From an uncultured Mycoplasmatota bacterium (GTDB lineage Bacteria; Bacillota_I; Bacilli_A; RF39; UBA660), in the NCBI GenBank assembly GCA_900543825.1, contig UQSR01000014.1:1-22736 (forward strand): a DNA stretch of 22,736 nt, read 5' to 3'. A program made the position numbers and the translations under genes. A model generated the notes under the pieces. It searched no databases and had not been told where the DNA came from. It saw only the letters and a list, made by a program, of their open reading frames with translations. Shown here piece by piece: positions 12,242-20,200 of this stretch (positions are counted from its first letter, which is position 1; each line of letters starts with the position of its first letter).

Positions 12242-13927
12242 TTATATTAATTCCCTTTCTTCTTTTTTATATAATGTTATAGTTTCTACGTTTGTAGTAG
12301 TTATATTGCTTCCGTTAAAGCCTGTTTGTGGTGGTAATACTTCGATGTTACCTGTTCCAGTGTTTTTATCATAATAGTATGTTACTCTTATTGTTCCATC
12401 TATATATGTTCCTATTGGTTCTCCTTCTACTGTGATAAATGTATATCCCTCAAAATCTTTCTTTTCAGTAGTATATTCATTGCCTACTAAATCTGTAGTT
12501 GTTACTTCTTCTGTAAGTCTATTGCCATCGCTATCAACATGATTTACCACTAAAACTCCTTTTAAGGCACTATATGATAATTGCATATTAATCATGAAGT
12601 TATATCCTAAGTAAGCATTACATGTATAGGCTCCATTTATATAAAAAGTCATTTTTAAGCCATTTGCTGTATTGCTTTCTAATAATCCTATTTGTTCTTT
12701 TATAGTATCTTCGCCTTTATCTTCATCTCTCATATATTCTCCAATAGAATATTTATTTGAATCGGCATCAGTTACTTCATCATCTTCTAATCCTAGTGAA
12801 AAGTTTTTATTATAGAAGTAATTGTATGATAAATTTAAGATATCTTTGTTTGTTTCTAGTATATATGGTGACATTTCATTACCATAATTAGCGAAAAATT
12901 CATTTTGGGCTTCTTCACACATTGTATCAAATGATGTTACTTTTTCACCACACATTTTGCTATATTCATCTTTGGCAAAATTAGCAAATATTTCAGTTGC
13001 ATCTCTACCAGTAAATCCGGCATATTTTAATACATCATCTTGATATGCTATCTTTCCTTGATTATCTTTTTTGAATTTATCTTTGTATATTTGGAAGGCA
13101 TTATATAAGGTAGGAAATTTTCCTATATTTCTACTAACTCTTTCGATAGTATCATTATATCCTAGTATTTCTCTTATTACTCCATAGCTAAACTCATCTA
13201 GTCTTGTGTGATTTGTATTATATTTTGCATTATAGTAATCTACATAATATTTTGCTAAATCATTAATACCGTTTGGATATTTTTGATTACCATTTGTATC
13301 TTTTAATTTTTTTAAAGCGGTATCTATATTTTCGTCTGTAACTTTATAGTTCTTATCTAATCCTAAATCTTTTAATGCTGGATTAGATAGACGATATGTT
13401 ATATAGCCTTCACCTATGTTTAATCCATTAAATGTAGTGTTTGTATCTCCTCTTGTGAATGTAGTATTCTCTACTGGAAATATATCAAATGATTTTTCAT
13501 CATAAGTATATGTATATCTAGAATTATTTATAATTGTTAGATTTACTTTGATATTATCTCCTGGCTCTAGTGAATTATTTAATTGTAAATATTCACCGTT
13601 TTCTAATAACAGTTGTTCTTGATTTTGTCTTGCAAGTTCTTGAAGTACTTCTGGAGCAATTACAATAGTATCTTTATTGTAATTACTTGGGATTATTATT
13701 GTAACATCTACAGAAGCATCTACGCCAATTTTCTGACATATTTCTTCTCCATAATTGTCGTAGCACTTATATTGAAATTCTACTTTGGTTTGATATTCAA
13801 TATCTATACCATCAGATGTTGTTTGTTTTACTGGCTGTATTGTATCCCATTTTGATTCTGCTAAAACAGTAGTGCTTGTTATAAAGACTAGTGTTAGAGC
13901 AAATAAGAATAATTTTAATTTTTTCAT
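12242..13927 (-). CDS. Secreted surface protein with unknown N-terminal domain, MucBP-type domain and PPQTG tail
   Basis: The 561-residue protein has a clear signal peptide (cleavage near Ala23 in TVLAESKWD). About 430 residues I do not recognise follow; they begin with a β-rich segment (VEFQYKCYDNYGEEICQKI, DVTIIIPSNY) and continue as a helical region with NGINDLAKYYVDYYNAKYN. Three cysteine pairs or near-pairs occur (KCYDNYGEEIC, MCGEKVTSFDTMC, TCNAY), plausible disulfides outside the cell. The last ~100 residues are nearly the same as in the next gene: VNHVDSDGNRLTEEV, YTFITVEGEP, YYYDKN, VLPPQTGF, NVETITLYKKEE. AAAGGTGAG precedes the ATG. It is first in a two-gene operon behind a structured leader. 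Confidence 0.75.
   Translation of the reverse strand: MKKLKLFLFALTLVFITSTTVLAESKWDTIQPVKQTTSDGIDIEYQTKVEFQYKCYDNYGEEICQKIGVDASVDVTIIIPSNYNKDTIVIAPEVLQELARQNQEQLLLENGEYLQLNNSLEPGDNIKVNLTIINNSRYTYTYDEKSFDIFPVENTTFTRGDTNTTFNGLNIGEGYITYRLSNPALKDLGLDKNYKVTDENIDTALKKLKDTNGNQKYPNGINDLAKYYVDYYNAKYNTNHTRLDEFSYGVIREILGYNDTIERVSRNIGKFPTLYNAFQIYKDKFKKDNQGKIAYQDDVLKYAGFTGRDATEIFANFAKDEYSKMCGEKVTSFDTMCEEAQNEFFANYGNEMSPYILETNKDILNLSYNYFYNKNFSLGLEDDEVTDADSNKYSIGEYMRDEDKGEDTIKEQIGLLESNTANGLKMTFYINGAYTCNAYLGYNFMINMQLSYSALKGVLVVNHVDSDGNRLTEEVTTTDLVGNEYTTEKKDFEGYTFITVEGEPIGTYIDGTIRVTYYYDKNTGTGNIEVLPPQTGFNGSNITTTNVETITLYKKEERELI
12259..12556. repeat. Direct repeat coding the shared C-terminus, copy 2
   Basis: This is the second copy of the repeat at 10553-10850, in the same orientation. 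Recombination between the copies would delete 1706 bp and fuse the N-terminus of this protein to the C-terminus of the downstream gene. Confidence 0.85.
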
Positions 13928-14090
13928 TCTATCTCACCTTTCCATTATAATTATGCAAAAGACTATAACTTCTTAAACATGATTTTTGCCTTTTGTTTAT
14001 TTTTTGATTAAAAATTAGTGATCTAGAATATTAATTATATAATCAAAACCCCCTAAACAAAAGAATATATCATATAACGTCCTTTGTTAG
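13928..14090 (-). ncRNA. Structured 5' leader RNA of the surface-protein operon
   Basis: The transcript should start at about 14090 and carry ~160 untranslated bases. A nested helix is clear: P1 pairs 14054-14063 with 13990-13999 (10 bp, perfect) and P2 pairs 14040-14048 with 14002-14010 (9 bp, perfect). An asymmetric internal loop of GGGGG opposite AA separates them. A further 6-bp helix pairs 13984-13989 with 13955-13960, next to the ribosome-binding site. The 5' strand of P1 can instead pair with AACAAAGGA near the 5' end (14080-14088). It fits no riboswitch class I know. Confidence 0.55.
14053..14073 (-). CDS. Putative six-residue leader peptide ORF
   Basis: Within the leader, AAAGGA lies six bases before ATG ATA TAT TCT TTT GTT TAG (MIYSFV). 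The ribosome-binding site and the codons occupy the two competing pairing partners of the leader. The frame is very short and may be coincidence. Confidence 0.3.
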   Translation of the reverse strand: MIYSFV

Positions 14091-14104
14091 TCGTATATGA
14101 TATA
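14066..14104. promoter_or_regulatory. Dyad symmetry over the -10 and start site of the surface-protein promoter
   Basis: The arm at 14066-14079 (TATATCATAT-A-ACG) mirrors CGTATATGATATA (14092-14104), with a single extra base. The right arm contains the -10 box and would be only partly transcribed, so it is more likely a protein-binding operator than an RNA hairpin. Confidence 0.45.
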
Positions 14105-14125
14105 CTCTTTTTATTGTTTTGTCAA
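14097..14125 (-). promoter_or_regulatory. σA promoter of the surface-protein operon
   Basis: TTGACA (14120-14125) and TATCAT (14097-14102) on the minus strand are 17 bases apart. It begins 15 bases after the M23 peptidase stop, with no terminator between. Confidence 0.8.
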
Positions 14126-14140
14126 TCTTTTTTTATTTTT

Positions 14141-15271
14141 TTATCTTCTGAAGTATCCTTTTAGTACTTCTGGATAAGTATTTATATTTCTTGGGTTTAA
14201 TGTATATATACTAAAATCGTTTATATGATAGCCTTCTACTACTGTATAATGAAGATGAGCCCCATCAGTACAATTATCGTATCCTCCATTTATGGTAGCG
14301 GTTGATTCCCCCCCTACTAAACCTATGATGGTGTTTTCGTCTACTATTTCTCCTAATGATACTTTTACTTCTAATAAATGGCCATATATGGTTGTATATG
14401 GTTTGCCATTAATATTATGATATATATATACTACATTGCCACCACATGATGATTTATATGTTATTGATGATATTATTCCATTTGCGGTAGAATATACTTC
14501 TGTTCCTTCTTTATTGCATGCTAGGTCTATTCCTTTATGACTTGATATGTCATAATCTTTACTTACACAGCCTTTATTTAATGGATAGTTTAGTTTATTA
14601 CTTTTTCTTATGTTTAGGCATGTATTTAAATTCATATATCTAGTGCAGCCTAGATTTTGATAGGTAGTTATCTCTTTTTTTATTCTTTCTATATCATCAT
14701 CGATAGTACTAGTTATACTATCTTTGCTATATGTTCCGATACTTTTTAGCATTAATTCTAATTCTTTATATTTTTCTCTTTGGCTATTTAGTTTAATTAC
14801 TTTGGTATTTAGTTTTTCTTTCTTTGTATTTAATTCTTTTATTTCTTTATTTAACTTTTCTATTAAATTATTATTATAATTTGTTAGCCTCTCTACTACC
14901 ATATATCTATATATCATATCGGTATAGTCTTCTGATGAAAAAATATATTCTAAGTATATATTTTCTCCTCCTGTTATTTGGTTAAATACTAAGTAATTAT
15001 TTACTTCTTCATTTAGTTTGTCTATGTTTTTTTCTTTTGCTTCTATATTTTTGTTTATATCATTTATTTCATCATTTAAGGTATCTATAACGATTTCTAT
15101 ATCTAGACTTGCACTTAGTATATTATTTATTTCGTCACTTGTTAGATAGTTATATAGATTTTTTTTAGTTTCTAGAGAGTTTAGTTCATTATATAAATCA
15201 TTAATACTTTTAGCGGATACTACGCTTATACTTGATATTATTATTAAAATAAATGATATTATTTTTTTCAT
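14141..15271 (-). CDS. Exported M23 murein peptidase with coiled coil (EnvC/PcsB-like)
   Basis: The 376-residue protein has a signal peptide (MKKIISFILIIISSISVVSA). A long coiled coil (about residues 25-180, rich in Glu/Lys/Asn/Leu) follows, and then a C-terminal LytM/M23 domain. Zinc ligands are visible: His and Asp in SSHKGIDLAC and His in AHLHYTV, along with TTIYGHL and a Gly-rich GLVGGES loop. All ligands are present, so it is likely an active endopeptidase cutting peptidoglycan cross-bridges, perhaps in division or wall remodelling. The mature part has six cysteines (GCTRY, NTCLN, KGCVS, LACNK, SSCGG, DNCTD), suggesting disulfides. AGGAGG lies before the ATG, with its own promoter. Confidence 0.85.
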   Translation of the reverse strand: MKKIISFILIIISSISVVSAKSINDLYNELNSLETKKNLYNYLTSDEINNILSASLDIEIVIDTLNDEINDINKNIEAKEKNIDKLNEEVNNYLVFNQITGGENIYLEYIFSSEDYTDMIYRYMVVERLTNYNNNLIEKLNKEIKELNTKKEKLNTKVIKLNSQREKYKELELMLKSIGTYSKDSITSTIDDDIERIKKEITTYQNLGCTRYMNLNTCLNIRKSNKLNYPLNKGCVSKDYDISSHKGIDLACNKEGTEVYSTANGIISSITYKSSCGGNVVYIYHNINGKPYTTIYGHLLEVKVSLGEIVDENTIIGLVGGESTATINGGYDNCTDGAHLHYTVVEGYHINDFSIYTLNPRNINTYPEVLKGYFRR

Positions 15272-15300
15272 AGACTAAACCTCCTGTTAAATTATCATTT

Positions 15301-15329
15301 ATTCTACTTCAATTATTTATATTTGTCAA
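15301..15329 (-). promoter_or_regulatory. σA promoter of the M23 peptidase gene
   Basis: TTGACA (15324-15329) and TAGAAT (15301-15306) on the minus strand are 17 bases apart. Confidence 0.8.
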
Positions 15330-15404
15330 TTTACATTTGTTATATTTAATATATTTTTTTATGTAGATACTTTACATTTTACTGATTTTACTTTACAAAA
15401 TATA

Positions 15405-15434
15405 GAAAAAACACTCCATATTATTTGAAGTGTT
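15405..15434 (-). terminator. Terminator of ddl-ruvA over the ruvA stop
   Basis: AACACTTC (15434-15427, minus strand) pairs with GGAGTGTT (15417-15410) with one G·T pair, and TTTTT follows. The ruvA TAA overlaps the base of the stem. Confidence 0.7.
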
Positions 15435-15993
15435 ATTTTAATAATAATTTTAAGGCTTCTTTTATTTGCTCTTCTACTGGAAGAGAAGAATTTACCTTTG
15501 AAACTATCTTTTTAACATCAGCTTGTTTATAGCCTAATCCTAATAATGCCTCTGTTAATTCTTTTGAATGATCTTCTCTGGCAAATAAACCTGTATTTAT
15601 TACATTTAATTTTCCTTTTAAATCTAATATTACTTGTCTTGCTACTTTATCTCCTATTTTTGGAAACTTCTTTAGATAGTTTATATTTTCTGTTTCGATT
15701 GCTTCTTCAATTAAAGAAGTGGAACCTGTTGCAAGCATTGGAAGAGCCATCTTTGGGCCTAGTCCTTTTACGGATATTAGTTTTAAGAATAGTTCTTTTT
15801 CCTCTCTAGTTTTAAAGCCATATAATGTATATTCGTCTTCTCTAATATTGGAATATGTATATACAGTATATTCTTTACCAATGATAAAAACGTAAGGATT
15901 TGGTACATAAATTAGATATCCTATACCATTATTATCGATAATTATATAGTTTGAATCTATTTCTTTTACTGTACCACTAATATAACCATACAT
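15433..15993 (-). CDS. ruvA: Holliday junction branch-migration protein RuvA
   Basis: The 186-residue protein follows RuvA throughout. Domain I (1-62) begins MYGYISGTVKEID and includes NIREDEYTLYGF. Domain II has two helix-hairpin-helix motifs, VKGLGPKMAL and FPKIGDKVARQVILDLKGKL. A linker and domain III (EALLGLGYKQADVKKIV) end the protein. It forms the tetramer that holds the junction for RuvB. Its start overlaps the ligase stop by one base (TAATG), and the transcript ends right after, so ruvB, normally the next gene, must be elsewhere. Confidence 0.95.
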   Translation of the reverse strand: MYGYISGTVKEIDSNYIIIDNNGIGYLIYVPNPYVFIIGKEYTVYTYSNIREDEYTLYGFKTREEKELFLKLISVKGLGPKMALPMLATGSTSLIEEAIETENINYLKKFPKIGDKVARQVILDLKGKLNVINTGLFAREDHSKELTEALLGLGYKQADVKKIVSKVNSSLPVEEQIKEALKLLLK

Positions 15994-17153
15994 TATTTCA
16001 TATTCCTTATATCTTTACTTGTTACATTTTTAAACATTTTATCATTTATTGTTTTTATCATGGTATCTTTTTTATTTACTTTGTCTATTGCCTCTTTAAT
16101 CATAATACCTAATAATTCTCTATAGTCAATATTTTTGTCATCAAATAAGTGATGTGAAAAGAAATTAGGTATGGTGTTTATTTCATTTATATATAGTTTC
16201 TTTTCTTTTTGATCATATATGTAGTCTATTTTTGCTACTCCGGATAAAGCTAATGCCTTGTAAGCTTTCTTACTAGTTTTCTCTATCTCTTCCGCTAGTG
16301 ATTTTGATATATTAGCGGGATATGTTCTTTTGAATGAGTCTTCTTCTTTAGAGTCGTCTTCATCTTTATGATATTTATCATAATAAGAGCATGGTTCTTT
16401 TTTATCTATTTCTTCAATAACAGAGCCTATTAATTTACCTTTACTTAATAATACAGACATATTGAATTCTCTTCTATTGGCTACATATTCTTCTACTAGT
16501 ACTCGCTCATCGTTTAGAAGTACTTTGTCTATTGATGATTCTAACTCTTCTTTGCGATTAACTACTTCGATACCAATACTACTTCCTAATCTAGCTGGTT
16601 TTATTATAAGTGGATATGTTAATTTATCTATTTGTTTAAATATATCTTCTTTATCCATTTTATAGTCTATATCAGTAAAATCGACATAGTCTATAGTTGG
16701 AAGATTATTAGCTCTTAGTATTTCTTTTGTAAATACTTTATCTTGGCAAGCTGCTGATGAATATATATCGCTACCGATTACAGGAATACCTAAGGTCTCT
16801 AAATATCCTACAATGGCACCATCTTCGGTATTTTTACCATGAACCATTGGGAAAGCTAAATGTATTTCTTTATATTCTCTCCTAATAAGGCCTGTTGTTT
16901 CTAATATAAACTTTCCTTTTTTATTTACAATATTTACTTTTGTAGCATATTTGTTTATTAGGCGAAAATCTTTAAAACTATCTATATATCTTAACATGCC
17001 TCCGGCATATATAGTTAAATCTTTAGCTATATATATAGGTACTACTTCATATCTTTCTTTATCGATATTATCCATTGCCTGAACTGCTGTTAAAATAGAT
17101 AATTCATGTTCTAAACTATTTCCTCCAAATATTACTCCAATATTTAATTTCAT
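15993..17153 (-). CDS. D-alanine--D-alanine ligase-like ATP-grasp ligase, divergent active site
   Basis: The 386-residue protein (long for Ddl, usually ~310-370) keeps the family motifs: GGNSLEHELS (11-20), HGKNTEDG (105-112), KPARLGSSIG (185-194), EEYVANRRE and NEINTIP (323-329). It should join two D-amino acids or a D-amino/hydroxy acid for peptidoglycan. Some substrate positions differ by eye alignment to E. coli DdlB: the ω-loop YYDKYHKD (257-264) ends in Asp where DdlB has Tyr216. After NTIP comes NFFSHH, where Ddl has GMTSHS, so Gly276 is Asn and Ser281 is His. The last ~30 residues are an extra basic tail. Called Ddl-like with good confidence; product specificity is not settled. Confidence 0.8.
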   Translation of the reverse strand: MKLNIGVIFGGNSLEHELSILTAVQAMDNIDKERYEVVPIYIAKDLTIYAGGMLRYIDSFKDFRLINKYATKVNIVNKKGKFILETTGLIRREYKEIHLAFPMVHGKNTEDGAIVGYLETLGIPVIGSDIYSSAACQDKVFTKEILRANNLPTIDYVDFTDIDYKMDKEDIFKQIDKLTYPLIIKPARLGSSIGIEVVNRKEELESSIDKVLLNDERVLVEEYVANRREFNMSVLLSKGKLIGSVIEEIDKKEPCSYYDKYHKDEDDSKEEDSFKRTYPANISKSLAEEIEKTSKKAYKALALSGVAKIDYIYDQKEKKLYINEINTIPNFFSHHLFDDKNIDYRELLGIMIKEAIDKVNKKDTMIKTINDKMFKNVTSKDIRNMK

Positions 17154-17171
17154 ATTTACACCTCTATATTC

Positions 17172-17200
17172 ATTATATAATATATTTTGTTTTTTTTAAA
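17172..17200 (-). promoter_or_regulatory. Putative promoter of the ddl-like gene
   Basis: TATAAT (17172-17177) is preceded 17 bases upstream by a weak TTTAAA (17195-17200) on the minus strand. GAGGTG precedes the ATG. Confidence 0.55.
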
Positions 17201-17220
17201 GGAAGAATTGGTAATTTTAC

Positions 17221-17251
17221 AAAAAAAATAAGAAGACGTATCTTCTTATTT
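17221..17251 (-). terminator. Terminator of the MMPL fusion gene over its stop
   Basis: Perfect 11-bp arms AAATAAGAAGA (17226-17236) and TCTTCTTATTT (17241-17251) flank the loop CGTA. On the minus strand T8 follows. The TAA at 17246-17248 is within the stem. Confidence 0.9.
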
Positions 17252-20200
17252 GAATAAATCTTTTACTTTTGTCCAAAATGTTACTTTTGAATCTTTAGTT
17301 TTTGTATTTTTTACTTCTTCTTTGGCTTTTTCGCCATCTACTATTAAGATAAATTTTGTATTACCTTTAACACTATCTTCTTTCATAGTAAATGTTTGAT
17401 ATTCTTCACCTAATTTTACTAATGATTTTAGTTTTGATTCCATGCTTTCTACTTGTTTTGAATAGTTATATAATACCGCAATACCTTCGTTGTTATATTT
17501 TTCAATGCCTTCTTTTAACATTCTACTACCATCATTTAAGGCAGTGACACCATTATATAATTCGTTTTCTTTACTCATAAGAATATTATAGTTTTCTTTG
17601 ATGTGATTTGATGCATCTTCCATTGTTACTACATGGAAGCCTAATTCTGTTAGTTTTTGATTGATTATATCTACCATTGCATCTATCTTTTTATTTATTT
17701 CTTCTAGTTTAGCTAAATATTCTTCTAATTTTTCGCTATTGTTACCTATTATATTAGATATATTTACGTTATCATTATATGCTGATTCATATGCATACTT
17801 TGTATTTACTAGTTTAATGTTCATATCGAATACTTCATCTTCGGTTAGTGTTAAACCATAGTTTTTGTAGAAGTCTTCGGTTAAATTCATGATAGTTCTA
17901 TTATCCATGTTAGCTAAATTATAGTTATCATATAATTCTTTGATATCTTTGATGTTGCCTAGTAGTTTATCTAATGCTTCATGGTTTTGTGATATGATGG
18001 CTTTTATTTCTTCACTATCATCTGTACCTAACATTTTTCTTAATTCTGTTAGTGATTCTAGTAGTGATTCTAGTCCTTCCTTAGTATCTACATTGCCATT
18101 TTCGATATCCATAATGGTATTATTTATTGACTGTATATTAGTATGTATCTTTGTAGTAGCACTGCTTAAAGTACTTGTTCCTTCGTATAATTTTTTTGCA
18201 CCTTCTTCAATAGCATCCATTGAACTCTTTAATAAATCCATGCTACTATATAAAGAGTCTAATTTGTTAAATACTTCTAAGTCACTACTTTCTATTACTT
18301 TTGGTGTTATTACTGAGTAGATACTTGGTAATTCGAATTTTGTCGTTTCCATATTTATGGCTACATCGTTCATAGTATTTAATGAAGCTATTCCTAGGTT
18401 ATCTGATAATCCTGGAGCTGCTAAAGCCACGGCGATAGCATTAACACCATTATTTACTACTTTTCCGTTTGATACAGTGATATTTTTATTATTATCGGTA
18501 TCTATTATAGTACCTACTACGGCAACGAATGGTGTATATAATCTATTTCCATTTACGTAATGGCTATCTTTGTTTTCATAGCTTAGTTTAATAGTTACGT
18601 TTCCTTTTTTACCTAGAATATCTTCTAATTTTTTCTCTTTACCATCTAGGTAATAAGTTATTTTTACTGATATTGGTAATTCTTTATTTATTGTACCGCT
18701 ATAAGATATATCGTTTCCATTAGCTTTCCAAGTTAATGTATTTTCTTCTTTGGTATATTTTTCATCACCACTTATATTTAATATATCTTCTAAGTTAGAT
18801 AAGTCTTTAATATCTTCATCGGTAGTACATGATAATCTTTCAACGGCAGAAGTGTTTTTTACTTTACCGGTATTATCTAATTTTGTATATACTGTCTCAT
18901 CTTTTTCTAATGCATATACTGGTACTGCATTAAAGATCATTACTGCTAGCATTAAAAATGCTGGTACTTTTTTTATATTCTTTTTTGTTATGTTTTTCAT
19001 TTTTGGTTTCTCCTTTCTTTCCTTAATAGTTGTCTTTATTATTAATTTATCAAACATTAATAATACTGATGGTAATATTAATATTACGAAAGCCATACTT
19101 ATTAGGGCTCCTCTTGATATTAGAGTACATAATGAACCTATCATCTCTAATTTTGAATATATTCCTACTCCGAATGTTGCTCCGAAGAAGCATAATCCAC
19201 TTACTATGATTGATGGTACTACTGATGCCATGGTAATTCTTATGGCATCTTCTTTTTCTTTACCACTTCTTCTATTTGTTAAATATGTTGTTGTCATAAG
19301 TATTGCATAGTCAATAGTGGCTCCTAATTGTATTGTTCCTAATACTATTGGGGCTACAAATGGTAAGAGTTCGCCACTAAAATATGGTACTGCCATATTG
19401 GTAAATATTGCGAATTCTATTACTGATATTAGTAGTAATGGTAATGTATATGATTTTAATACAAATAACATTATTAGTAATATACAGATTATAGATGAAT
19501 TGTTTACATTATTGAAGTCAGTATCACTTATTTTTACTAAGTCTTTCATAAGTGGTCCTTCTCCTGCTAAAATACCATCTTTGTCATACTTTGTTATAAT
19601 ACTTTGAATTTTATTTACTTGATCATTTAGTTCATTACTTGCTATATCGTAAGTTGAATTTAGAAATAACATTTCATATTTATCACTTTCGATAATACTT
19701 AACATATCATCACTTAATAAGTTTTTATCTATTCCTAATGAGCTGAACGATAATACGAAATCTACGCCCGGTGTTTTTTCTATTTCTTTTACCATGCTAT
19801 TTATATCATTTGTTTTCATATCTTTATCTATTAATATTATTTCTGGTGATACAATATTAAACTTTTGTTTTAATTCGTTATTAGCACTTACACTTTCTAA
19901 AGTACTTGGAAGAGTTTCATCTAGTTTATAGTATACGCCTACTTTAGAACTTGCTAAGTACATAGGTATTAATAATAGTATAAATAAGGTAAATATTATC
20001 TTATGATTTTTTATTACAAAATTATTTAAATGAGTGAACTTTGGTAATAGGCTTTTGTGTTTTGTTTTTTCAATAGCATTATCAAAATATAATAATAATA
20101 CTGGAAATACTGTTAATGTTGTTATTACTCCTAATAATACTCCTTTAGCCATTACTAAGCCTAAATCTTTTCCTAATGTTAACTTCATTGTACATAATAC

